DNA from: Desulfobacteraceae bacterium
Lineage (GTDB): Bacteria; Desulfobacterota; Desulfobacteria; Desulfobacterales; ETH-SRB1
Direction of reading: 5' to 3'
Length of the DNA: 53,217 nt
Assembly: GCA_028571455.1 (NCBI GenBank)
Contig: JAPVVG010000216.1
Location: 1-53,217, forward strand
Part shown: positions 33,040-41,943 of the stretch, piece after piece
Position numbering within the stretch: position 1 is the first letter of the stretch
Layout of the letters: every line of letters begins with the position of its first letter
Notes under the pieces: model-generated
The model's database searches: none
What the model was told of the DNA's origin: nothing
What the model saw: the letters and a program-made list of their open reading frames with translations, nothing else
Program-made: the position numbers and the translations under genes

Positions 33040-34335
33040 ATGCATAACATAAAAGAGCTTACGTCGCTTATGAAGGAGCTTGAAGACCAGCTCTCAATCT
33101 GCACGCGTTGCGGGATGTGCCAGGCAGTATGCCCGGTCTTTGCGGAAACAGGCCATGAAGCCGATGTGGCTCGCGGAAAACTGGCGCTTCTTGACGGACT
33201 TGCGCATGAAATGTTCAAAGATCCAGAAGGTGTTTACAAGCGCCTGACCCGTTGTCTTCTTTGCGGCTCCTGTGAGGAAACCTGCCCCAGCCAGGTAAGT
33301 GTCCTGGAAATCTTCTTTAAAGCCCGTATGATCCTTACATCTTTTATGGGGCTTTCTTCAGCGCAAAAGCTGATATTAAGAGGTGTGCTGGCCCATCCTG
33401 AAACCTTTAACCGCTTTTTAGAATGGTCTATATGGGCTCAGAGACTTTTTATTAGACCGGCAGACAAACTTATTGGGACCTCTTGCGCTAGGTTTGCCTC
33501 GCCTTTACTAAGAAATCGTCACTTTATGCCTCTGGCAGGCAAACCGTTTCACAGATTACTGCCGGCTCAGCGCACAGGATCAGGCCATTCAGGCATTGAG
33601 GTGGGATTTTTTGTCGGCTGCCTTACAGACAAAATTTTTCCAGGAGTTGCTCAGACTGTTTGCGATGTTTTGGATCATCATGGAGTGGGCATCTTTATAC
33701 CGGAAGGTCAAGGTTGCTGCGGCCTTCCAGCCCTGACTTCAGGTGACGCAGATACTTTTAAGCGCCTGGTTAGCTTAAATCTTGAAATATTTGAGAAACA
33801 AGAGTTTGATTATCTAATTACATCATGCGCTACCTGCGCTTATACGATAAAAAAGCTATGGCCCATGATGTTTCGCAAAAAAAGATCCGATCTCAAGGAC
33901 AGGATTGAAAAAATGGCGGATAAAACCATGGATATTAATCAATTTCTTGTGTCAAAAGTCGGCATTAAAACCGGAGAGATTAACAGCGATCAACCTATTG
34001 TGATAACCTATCACGACCCGTGCCACCTTTCAAAATCTCTTGGAGTGTCGGCCGAACCCAGGGCGCTCATTAAGGCCAATCCTCGATACTGTTTACAAGA
34101 GATGCCCGAAGCAGACAGGTGTTGCGGGTTTGGCGGAAGCTTTAATTTGCAGCACTATGCTATCTCATCTCAAATCGGAAAGCGGAAATTAGCCAATATC
34201 TTAAGCACAGGATGTTCGATGGTCGCCACCGGATGCCCTGCCTGCATGATCCAGATTTCAGACATGCTTTCCAGGTCGCAAAGCAAAGTTGTTGTTAAAC
34301 ATCCTGTAGAAATCTATGCTGAGACACTAAATTGA
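33040..34335 (+). CDS. GlcF-like Fe-S subunit ((Fe-S)-binding, CCG domains; glycolate/lactate oxidase type)
   Basis: Two CxxCxxCxxxCP motifs; two CCG domains (GCCGLPAL, CCGFGGSFNL). Confidence 0.88.
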   Translation: MHNIKELTSLMKELEDQLSICTRCGMCQAVCPVFAETGHEADVARGKLALLDGLAHEMFKDPEGVYKRLTRCLLCGSCEETCPSQVSVLEIFFKARMILTSFMGLSSAQKLILRGVLAHPETFNRFLEWSIWAQRLFIRPADKLIGTSCARFASPLLRNRHFMPLAGKPFHRLLPAQRTGSGHSGIEVGFFVGCLTDKIFPGVAQTVCDVLDHHGVGIFIPEGQGCCGLPALTSGDADTFKRLVSLNLEIFEKQEFDYLITSCATCAYTIKKLWPMMFRKKRSDLKDRIEKMADKTMDINQFLVSKVGIKTGEINSDQPIVITYHDPCHLSKSLGVSAEPRALIKANPRYCLQEMPEADRCCGFGGSFNLQHYAISSQIGKRKLANILSTGCSMVATGCPACMIQISDMLSRSQSKVVVKHPVEIYAETLN

Positions 34336-34414
34336 TCATTCCGCATTGTTACAGGAGATCCGGAAGATGTGATTTGAAGAGGCGTGGGGTATGGACAGAA
34401 AGTCGATTAAGTCA

Positions 34415-34471
34415 GGAAGAAGCGGACAAATCATTTGCTACAAAAGCGGACAAATCTATTTATTGACAACA
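34415..34471. mobile_element. Possible orphan IS end (IS21-like repeated terminal motif)
   Basis: Two AGCGGACAAATC motifs 24 bp apart followed by ...tgacaaca; no transposase present. Confidence 0.35.
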
Positions 34472-34578
34472 TTGTTTCTTGACAGAATTTGCGTATTTTG
34501 CTAATAATTACAAAATTTATTGTAAACAAGGCAATCTGGGGAAGTTAATATTAATTTTGTAAATTTTGGAGGTTTGAT

Positions 34579-35502
34579 ATGGCAGTTTATATTTTTGGGC
34601 ATAAAAGTCCTGACAGCGATGCCGTGTGTGCGGCCATTGCTCTGGCCGACCTTAAAACCAAGCTTGGTGTAGAATCCGTTCCTGCAATGCAGGGGGATCC
34701 CACTCCTGAGACAAAGTTTATTCTGGACAGATTTGGTTTTAGCGCTCCTGAATTTTTAGGCAGCGGCGCCGGCAAACAGGTTATTCTTGTTGATCATTCC
34801 GACCTTGCTCAGAGTCTTGATGATCTGAAAGAGGCGGAAATTCTTGGGATCGTGGATCATCACAAGCTCGGTGATGTAACCACGTCTAGTCCGCTTGAAG
34901 CATGGATCTGGCCGGTTGGCTGTACCTGTACAGTGATAAAGGCTATGTATGGGTTTTTTGGTGTGGAGATCCCCAAAAACATCGCAGGGATAATGCTTTG
35001 CTCTATCTTAAGCGACACCGTTATCTTTAAGTCAGTCACATGCACAGACCAGGACAAGGAGGCTGCAGAAGCCTTGGGCAAAATTGCCGGTGAGTCTGAT
35101 TTAAAAGCTCTTGGCATGGAAATGTTCACGGTCAAGTCAGCCGTTGAAGGCACCCCCACCAGAGATCTGGTCTTCCGCGACTTTAAGGACTTTAATATGA
35201 GCGGAACTAAAGTTGGGATTGGTCAGCTCGAGGTTGTTGATCTGGCTATTCTGGATGCTGTCAAACCGGCTCTGGCTGAAGAAATCAAGGCAGTCAAGGC
35301 TGAAGAAGGCAGGCATTCTGTTTTTCTTTTGTTGACCGATATCATGAAAGAAGGTTCTGAAATGCTGATAGCGTCTGACGATCCTTCCGTGGTTGAAAAG
35401 GCTTTTGGCGTAGCGCCCAAAGAGAACCAGGTATGGCTGGACGGCGTTATGAGCCGCAAAAAACAGGTTGTTCCCAATTTTGAAAAGGCCTTTGCCGGCT
35501 AA
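34579..35502 (+). CDS. ppaC: Manganese-dependent inorganic pyrophosphatase
   Basis: MAVYIFGHKSPDSDAVCAAIA, LVDHSDLAQS, GIVDHHKLGD (DHH family). Confidence 0.96.
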   Translation: MAVYIFGHKSPDSDAVCAAIALADLKTKLGVESVPAMQGDPTPETKFILDRFGFSAPEFLGSGAGKQVILVDHSDLAQSLDDLKEAEILGIVDHHKLGDVTTSSPLEAWIWPVGCTCTVIKAMYGFFGVEIPKNIAGIMLCSILSDTVIFKSVTCTDQDKEAAEALGKIAGESDLKALGMEMFTVKSAVEGTPTRDLVFRDFKDFNMSGTKVGIGQLEVVDLAILDAVKPALAEEIKAVKAEEGRHSVFLLLTDIMKEGSEMLIASDDPSVVEKAFGVAPKENQVWLDGVMSRKKQVVPNFEKAFAG

Positions 35503-35522
35503 CAGTTTAAACAGTTATCACT

Positions 35523-35565
35523 AAAAGCCTTGCATCTTTTTGCTTTGCATGCAGGGCTTTTTTTT
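35523..35565 (+). terminator. Rho-independent terminator after ppaC
   Basis: aaaagccttgca ... tgcagggctttt followed by T-run. Confidence 0.85.
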
Positions 35566-36298
35566 AATGGTTTTCCTTATAACCAACATACAATACCGCA
35601 ATTCCAAGCGATAATTTTTTCCATCTGACATCTTGAAACCCTGCCTGACGCATGGTTGCGGCAAATGAATAAGGATCTGGAAAATTTTCAACAGAACAGG
35701 GAAGATATTGATATGCCTTTAGATTCTTTGAAAACAGCCATCCTATAACAGGTAGGATTTTTCTAAAATAAAAATGGAACAAAGCCGGCAACAATCCTTT
35801 TTCAGGAAAAGCCAATTCAAGCACAACAAGCATCCCGTTGCTGGTTAACGCGCCATAAAAAATCTGTAAAGCCGACAACTTGTCAATAATGTTCCTGATG
35901 CCGAATGCAATTGTAACAGCGTCAAAGGTTTCTGCTTTAAACGGAAGATTCAATGCGTTTCCGGAAACCAGATGAATATTTGAGCCGGCATGCATATTCT
36001 TTATTTTGTCCCTGGCAAGCATGAGCATGGATGTTGAAAAATCGATTCCATAAACTTTTACAGTCGGCCCTTTTTGCCGCATTATTTCAAGGACAACATC
36101 GCCGGTTCCGCAGGCCACATCCAGCAATGACGCGCCGGCAGGAACTTTTATTTCAGACACCATCATCCTTCTCCAGTAAACATCCTGTCTGCAGCTTAAA
36201 AGACGGTTTAACAGATCGTACCTTGGCGCTATTTGCTCAAACATCTCCTTTACAAAGGGAAGCTCTACATTCTTCATTGACAACCACGCCTTATGCAT
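35564..36298 (-). CDS. ubiE: Demethylmenaquinone/ubiquinone methyltransferase
   Basis: MFEQIAPRYDLLNRLLS, LLDVACGTGDVVLEI, AFGIRNI. Confidence 0.94.
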   Translation of the reverse strand: MHKAWLSMKNVELPFVKEMFEQIAPRYDLLNRLLSCRQDVYWRRMMVSEIKVPAGASLLDVACGTGDVVLEIMRQKGPTVKVYGIDFSTSMLMLARDKIKNMHAGSNIHLVSGNALNLPFKAETFDAVTIAFGIRNIIDKLSALQIFYGALTSNGMLVVLELAFPEKGLLPALFHFYFRKILPVIGWLFSKNLKAYQYLPCSVENFPDPYSFAATMRQAGFQDVRWKKLSLGIAVLYVGYKENH

Positions 36299-36379
36299 TA
36301 TTTTTTTAAGTTAAGTGTATCTATATCATATCAAAAAGGCTGTGACAACATGAGAGCCGTAAAAATATCGGGAAGCTAA

Positions 36380-37495
36380 ATGACTGCTAAACGTGATTAC
36401 TATGAAATTCTTGGTATAAGCCGCAATGCTTCTGAAGGTGAAATAAAGGCTGCTTACCGCAAACTGGCCCTTAAATACCATCCTGACAGAAACCCTGGCG
36501 ATAAAACAGCGGAAGAAAGTTTCAAAGAGGCTGCCGAAGCCTATGAAGTGCTTCATGACCCCCAGAAGCGCAATATTTATGATCAGTATGGGCACCAGGG
36601 CATTGAAGGAACCGGTTTTTCCGGTTTTGGTGGTTTTGACGATATTTTTTCAAGTTTTGGAGACATTTTTGAAGATTTTTTCGGATTCAGAACATCAACA
36701 GGCTCCAGGACAAGAGTGCAGAGAGGGGCGGATCTTCGTTATAATTTAAACTTAAGCTTCATGGAAGCGGCCTTTGGGACAGACACGGAAATAAATATTG
36801 AAAAGATGGAGGTGTGCCCAACATGCAACGGCAATACTTGCGAACCTGGCACACAGCCGGAAACCTGCAGACGCTGTGGCGGCACAGGCCAGATCTCCAG
36901 GTCTCAAGGTTTTTTTACAGTAAGGACTACCTGTCCGACATGCCGCGGCCAGGGCCAGTACATACCTCATCCATGCTCTCATTGCAATGGGGCAGGGCAG
37001 GTGATGGTCGCTAAAAAGGTTTCTGTTAAAATACCGGCAGGTGTGGATTCAGGCTCCAGACTTCGTCTGACAGGCGAAGGAGAGGCTGGGCTTTACGGTG
37101 GCCCTTCCGGAGATCTTTATGTTTTTATTAGTGTGGAATCCCATGAATTTTTCGAACGCAACAATACGGACGTTATATGCCGGGTGCCGATATCATTTAT
37201 ACAGGCCGCGCTTGGGGATAAAATAATGGTACCAACATTAAACAATGAAAAGAGGCTCGAAATCCCCAAAGGCACACAGGCTGGCGATATATTGCGTTTT
37301 CCAGGACTTGGCATACCCTCTCTCAGGCACGGCAGACGCGGCGACCAGATAATGCAGATTATCATTAATACACCCACCAATCTTTCCAAGAAACAGGAAG
37401 AGCTTCTCAAGGAATTTGCAAAACTCGAATCAAGCAAGTTATCGACAAAATTAAAAAATATGTTCAAAAGCGTTCACACAAGAGCTTCCGGATAA
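36380..37495 (+). CDS. dnaJ: Chaperone protein DnaJ
   Basis: J domain HPDRNPGD, four CxxCxGxG zinc motifs. Confidence 0.97.
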   Translation: MTAKRDYYEILGISRNASEGEIKAAYRKLALKYHPDRNPGDKTAEESFKEAAEAYEVLHDPQKRNIYDQYGHQGIEGTGFSGFGGFDDIFSSFGDIFEDFFGFRTSTGSRTRVQRGADLRYNLNLSFMEAAFGTDTEINIEKMEVCPTCNGNTCEPGTQPETCRRCGGTGQISRSQGFFTVRTTCPTCRGQGQYIPHPCSHCNGAGQVMVAKKVSVKIPAGVDSGSRLRLTGEGEAGLYGGPSGDLYVFISVESHEFFERNNTDVICRVPISFIQAALGDKIMVPTLNNEKRLEIPKGTQAGDILRFPGLGIPSLRHGRRGDQIMQIIINTPTNLSKKQEELLKEFAKLESSKLSTKLKNMFKSVHTRASG

Positions 37496-37504
37496 ACAAA
37501 AAAG

Positions 37505-37611
37505 ATAGCCGTTCACGGCTTGAAACTTGAAATTGGAAATTGGGAAGAACAGTACAAAAGCATGAAGGCCAAATTTCTAATTTCTAATTTCAACGTTCCG
37601 TGAACGCTTAC
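37505..37611. mobile_element. Internally deleted copy of the GTAGCCGTTCACGG TIR element
   Basis: tagccgttcacggcttgaaacttgaaattgg ... gcatgaaggccaaatttctaatttctaatttcaacgttccgtgaacgcttac; near-perfect 8-bp duplication caaaaaag/caataaag. Confidence 0.75.
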
Positions 37612-37625
37612 CAATAAAGGCAATC

Positions 37626-38000
37626 ATGTTTGAGTTAAAGGTTATAACCCATTTTGCAGCAGCCCATCGGCTCAAAATGGTAGCAAAAAAATGTGAGAAT
37701 ATGCATGGTCACAACTGGAAGATTGAGGTTTGTGTGGGAGGTAAAAGATTAAACAACTCCGGAGTTATAATTGATTTCGGAAAGATAAAGAGGTATGTTG
37801 CCGAAATTACCGCAAAGCTTGACCACAGCGTCCTCAATGAACTTGATTGTTTTCGTGATAACAATCCATCGTCTGAAAATATTGCCCTTTATATTGCCAA
37901 AGAACTGCAGTCGATAATAAAAGACAACGACATAAAAGTTACAAGTGTAACAGCATGGGAATCAGAGGATGCGTGCGCAACTTACAAGCTCATCCCTTGA
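37626..38000 (+). CDS. queD: 6-carboxytetrahydropterin synthase family
   Basis: [28 protein letters not shown] zinc/active-site motif. Confidence 0.92.
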   Translation: MFELKVITHFAAAHRLKMVAKKCENMHGHNWKIEVCVGGKRLNNSGVIIDFGKIKRYVAEITAKLDHSVLNELDCFRDNNPSSENIALYIAKELQSIIKDNDIKVTSVTAWESEDACATYKLIP

Positions 38001-38519
38001 AATGATTGCAGAAACATCACGCACCTGTTTGCGGATATTTTTAATACCCCCTTCCTGGCGATCAACCAGTATTACAGCCTTAACCACGTTCAGGCCTTCA
38101 GATCTTGCACGCTCAATCGCCTTGATCGTCGAGCCTCCTGTTGTAACCACGTCATCTATTATCACGACCCTGTCGCCAGGTTTTACATCACCTTCGATCC
38201 ACCTGACAATGCCGTGATCTTTCCTGGTCTTGCGTATTGAAAAGGCATTTATTGGTTTTTGATTTAATTCAGAGGCAAAAGCGGTCGCGACGGCAATAGG
38301 ATCTGCGCCAAATGTAAGCCCGCCGATTGCCGCAACATTTAGATCTTTAATGGCATCAAACACAAGGTGACCGATTAAAAACATGCCTCTTGGGCTCAGA
38401 GTGGTTGGTTTGCAATTAACATAAAAACAACTCATGCTACCTGAAACGAGTTTAAAGGTCGGTTTATCACTATATTTAAAAGATTTTCGACAAAGGATTT
38501 CAACGAGTTCCTGTTTCAT
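37962..38519 (-). CDS. pyrE: Orotate phosphoribosyltransferase
   Basis: [30 protein letters not shown] motif; RK(D)HG loop; start MKQELVEIL. Confidence 0.94.
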   Translation of the reverse strand: MKQELVEILCRKSFKYSDKPTFKLVSGSMSCFYVNCKPTTLSPRGMFLIGHLVFDAIKDLNVAAIGGLTFGADPIAVATAFASELNQKPINAFSIRKTRKDHGIVRWIEGDVKPGDRVVIIDDVVTTGGSTIKAIERARSEGLNVVKAVILVDRQEGGIKNIRKQVRDVSAIISRDELVSCARIL

Positions 38520-38574
38520 GGCCTGTATCCTCATTTTTTAAGTAGTTGTTGATTTTAGGGCAATTATAAGATAA

Positions 38575-38629
38575 AAAACCTCCACTGAACTGGAAGAAGC
38601 CTGTTTATGGGATTCAGCGGAGGTTTTGA
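38575..38629 (-). terminator. Terminator-like hairpin in pyrE leader (candidate attenuator)
   Basis: minus strand AAAACCTCCGCTGAA...TTCAGTGGAGGTTTTTT ~55 nt upstream of pyrE start. Confidence 0.7.
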
Positions 38630-38677
38630 GTTTTGAGTAAGGAAAACTGGAAACAGCACTCCCTAACCTCAAAAAAT

Positions 38678-38707
38678 ATAATACCATAAAAAATTAATTT
38701 TGGTCAA
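38678..38707 (-). promoter_or_regulatory. Sigma70-like promoter for pyrE leader
   Basis: minus strand TTGACC-18 bp-TATTAT. Confidence 0.6.
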
Positions 38708-38720
38708 TCTAAAAAAGGAG

Positions 38721-38934
38721 GTAACCGTTCACAGGTTCAGGGTTATTTTTCTTGGAGCGCCGCGCTAACTGCTATGCACCAATATTTTCAAATCGAAGAT
38801 TGTTAGCAGTTAGCTTTTAGCAGTTAGCTTTTAGCAGTTAGCTTTTAGCAGTTAGCCTTTAGCTAAGAGCTAACAGCTAATGGCTAATAGCTTTATCCTG
38901 AACCTCTGAACCTTGAACCTTGAACCGTAAGTAC
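38721..38934. repeat. Nested inverted iteron element: TTCAGG/TTGAACC outer arms, TTAGCAG/GCTAAT inner arms
   Basis: gtaaccgttcacaggttcaggg ... (gttagcagttagcttttagcagttagctttta) ... gagctaacagctaatggctaatagc ... cctgaacctctgaaccttgaaccttgaacc. Confidence 0.8.
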
Positions 38935-39003
38935 TAAATGAAATCGGAGTTTATTATTCAATAAATCACCCCTTAATTAGCAAAGATTTACGAGGTCTAT
39001 ACA

Positions 39004-40350
39004 ATGCATTTTAACGAGCCTTGCTGTAAATTGTTAATTCTTTTAGTAATGATTGGTCATTTTCTGGTTTTCCCCTGCCTTGCCAAAGCTGATGAAGCCG
39101 AAGAGGTCTTTACTCTTGAACAAACAATCAGGCAGGCAATAAAGGCCAATCTCGGGCTTAAGTCCTCCAGAGAGGATATAAATGCCGCTTCTTTCGCCAA
39201 GCTGAAACAACGAACCAATTTTTTTCCAACCCTGGGCGCAATCTATAGATACAATCGTAATTACGAAGAGCAAACTACGGCGGCCGATGGTGTAACGGTT
39301 CCAAAAAACAAGTATACCCTTACAGGCACATTCACCCAGCCTGTATTTACAGGGTTTTCCCTTATTAACAAATATAAGATTGCGGGCTTTAGTCTCGACC
39401 TTGCGCGGCTTAATGAAAAGACTACCCGGCAGGCGGTTGTTTTTGAAGCAAACAAAGTATATTTTAATCTATTAAAGGCGCAAAAGCTGGCGGCAATTGC
39501 AAGAGAAGCGGTTACGCAGATTTCGGCTCACAAAGATGTGGCAAAAAATTTCTATGAGGTCGGAATGACCCCTTTAAACGATTTGTTGAAAGCTCAGGTT
39601 GAACTGGCCAATGCACGCCAGGATTTTATTGTTGCTCAAAACAACCTGGAAACAGCAAAATCGAATTTTAATATTTTGTTGCGCAGGAAAATTAACGCCC
39701 CTGTTAAACTCAAGGATATTATTGATTATTGTTTTTTTGAAAAGAAAATCGATTTTTGCTTTGATATGGCTGAAAAAAACCGTCTAGAAATAAAAGCGGC
39801 CGAGCTGCAGGTTGAAATTGCACAAAAAGAGTTAAAGCTTGGGAAAACAGACTATTATCCATCAATAACATTGCAAGGTAATTATTATAAAGTTGGGACC
39901 GATTTTGATGCTGATGGTGGAGACGGGATAAGCGATCCTGATAGTTGGGATATTACAGCCACAGCTTCATGGAATTTCTGGGAATGGGGCAAAACCAGAT
40001 ACGGCGTAAAGGAAAAACTAAGCGCCCTTGCACAGGCTCGATATCAACAGGACGAAATTATCGACGATATTCATCTCGAGGTAAAACAGGCATACCTTAA
40101 AACCAAAGAATCTGAACAAAATATTATGGCTGTAAAAAAAGCCATTGAACAGGCCAGAGAAAATTTCAGAATCAGCGAAGAGCGCTATAAAGAACAGATG
40201 GACACTTCAACAGATGTCCTGGATGCACAAACGCTTCTTTCCAGAACCATGACTAATTATTACAATGCGTTATATGATTTAAAAATATCAAAAGCCTATC
40301 TGTATTGGGCAATGGGCCGGACGGACGAGGTTGAGACTGGCTTAGAATGA
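39004..40350 (+). CDS. TolC family outer membrane efflux protein
   Basis: Signal peptide, repeated coiled-coil OEP domains, FTLEQTIRQAIKANLGLKSSRE. Confidence 0.9.
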   Translation: MHFNEPCCKLLILLVMIGHFLVFPCLAKADEAEEVFTLEQTIRQAIKANLGLKSSREDINAASFAKLKQRTNFFPTLGAIYRYNRNYEEQTTAADGVTVPKNKYTLTGTFTQPVFTGFSLINKYKIAGFSLDLARLNEKTTRQAVVFEANKVYFNLLKAQKLAAIAREAVTQISAHKDVAKNFYEVGMTPLNDLLKAQVELANARQDFIVAQNNLETAKSNFNILLRRKINAPVKLKDIIDYCFFEKKIDFCFDMAEKNRLEIKAAELQVEIAQKELKLGKTDYYPSITLQGNYYKVGTDFDADGGDGISDPDSWDITATASWNFWEWGKTRYGVKEKLSALAQARYQQDEIIDDIHLEVKQAYLKTKESEQNIMAVKKAIEQARENFRISEERYKEQMDTSTDVLDAQTLLSRTMTNYYNALYDLKISKAYLYWAMGRTDEVETGLE

Positions 40351-41027
40351 TTGACAAAAATGACAAAAGTGCAATAATTTTGATGTTCCATGTCCACAAG
40401 AAGTACGGCTCAAAAAAGGCTTTAATCAATATAAACCTCGACGTGTCCAAAAATGAATTCCTTTTTATCACCGGCCCCAGCGGGGCAGGCAAATCCACCC
40501 TGCTGAAGCTCCTTTATCTTGGAGAATCTGTATCAGAGGGGCAGATATTAATCGACGGAATGAATCTTTCCAGAATTTCCCGCAAACGAATTCCGCTTTT
40601 AAGACGAAAGTTAGGGATAATATTCCAGGATTACAAGCTGATACCCACGAAAACCGTATTTGATAATGTTGCTTTAGTGCTTGAGGCAATGGGTAAAAAA
40701 AGGCAGTTTGTCCAGAAAAAGGTAAACAGCGTGCTGAGAACGGTAGGAATGGAAAGCAGGTTTAATGCCCTGCCTCAAAGCCTATCAGGCGGAGAACAGC
40801 AAAGAATTGCTGTAGCCAGGGCGGTTGTAGGAGCGCCTAAGATAATTTTAGCTGATGAACCAACCGGCAGCCTTGACTCAGAATCGGCCGGCGTTATCTT
40901 TGATCTTCTTAAAGGGTTCCACACGCGAGGAGGTACACTCATTGTCGCAACCCACGACAAGGAATTGATACGCAAAACAGGCTGCAGGGCAATCCATCTT
41001 AAAGAGGGGCGTCAGGTTTCGAAGTAA
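40347..41027 (+). CDS. ftsE: Cell division ATP-binding protein FtsE
   Basis: GPSGAGKSTLLKLLY, LSGGEQQRIAVARAVV, ABC ATPase followed by ftsX. Confidence 0.94.
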   Translation: MIDKNDKSAIILMFHVHKKYGSKKALININLDVSKNEFLFITGPSGAGKSTLLKLLYLGESVSEGQILIDGMNLSRISRKRIPLLRRKLGIIFQDYKLIPTKTVFDNVALVLEAMGKKRQFVQKKVNSVLRTVGMESRFNALPQSLSGGEQQRIAVARAVVGAPKIILADEPTGSLDSESAGVIFDLLKGFHTRGGTLIVATHDKELIRKTGCRAIHLKEGRQVSK

Positions 41028-41905
41028 TGATTCTTTTTTTTAAAAGGGCTATTTATGATATCCGAACCAACAGATTTCTGAATGCAGTCACAATTATTAC
41101 AATATCTCTGTCAATACTTATAGTCAGCTCTCTTGTTCTTTTTTTTGTCAATGCAAACGACTATATGAATTCCTGGAAAAAGGGAATAAAAATAATAGCA
41201 TACCTCAAACCGGATATAGGTAAAGCAAACCTTGTTGATATAAAAAGCAAAATTCAGGGGCTCTATGGGGTTGCCGAGGCCGAGTTCATATCAAAAGAGG
41301 AGGCTATGAAGCGACTTAGAGAACAGATAAAACGGCAATCTTCCCTTCTTGATGGTCTCAATGAGAACCCACTTCCCGATGCCTTTGAAATCCGTCTTAC
41401 AGGGCAGTCTTCAAACAGTGAAAAAATTGAAAATCTGGCGGTTCAGCTTGAATCACTTCCCGAAATAGATGATGTTGAATATGGCCAGAGATGGATCGGA
41501 CGATTTGTTAAGGTCTTTGAGCTGTTCAGATTAACAGGATATGCTATGAGCGGTATTTTCTTCATAGCCGCTGTCTTTATCGTGGCCAACACTATCAGAC
41601 TTGTTATCTATTCGAGACGTGAAGAGATTGAAATAATGCGTCTAATTGGAGCTTCCGACCGATTTATCAAAGCCCCTTTTTACATTGAAGGCATTATCCA
41701 GGGTGCGCTCGGAGGTATTATCGGGCTTGCCGCATTATTTGCTGCTTTTTTCTATATATCAACCAGTGTTGAACATGGTCTGTCTTCCGATTTGTTACAT
41801 ATCAGGTTTTTTCCGCTCAGGCTATCCATCACAATAATATTGTGCAGCATGCTTGTTGGATGGTTAGGGTGTTTTATTTCTCTAAGACAATTTTTAAAAG
41901 AATGA
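41027..41905 (+). CDS. ftsX: Cell division protein FtsX
   Basis: Permease-like four-TM protein, RLIGASDRFIKAPFYIEG motif. Confidence 0.93.
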   Translation: MILFFKRAIYDIRTNRFLNAVTIITISLSILIVSSLVLFFVNANDYMNSWKKGIKIIAYLKPDIGKANLVDIKSKIQGLYGVAEAEFISKEEAMKRLREQIKRQSSLLDGLNENPLPDAFEIRLTGQSSNSEKIENLAVQLESLPEIDDVEYGQRWIGRFVKVFELFRLTGYAMSGIFFIAAVFIVANTIRLVIYSRREEIEIMRLIGASDRFIKAPFYIEGIIQGALGGIIGLAALFAAFFYISTSVEHGLSSDLLHIRFFPLRLSITIILCSMLVGWLGCFISLRQFLKE

Positions 41906-41943
41906 TGGTTGTGTAATAAATCGAATTTCAAAGAATAAGCCAC

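Noticed and set aside
38713-38942. 8-bp target duplication around the nested heptamer element
   Set aside because: Left end matches the TIR family but the right end is degenerate and no flanking duplication was found.
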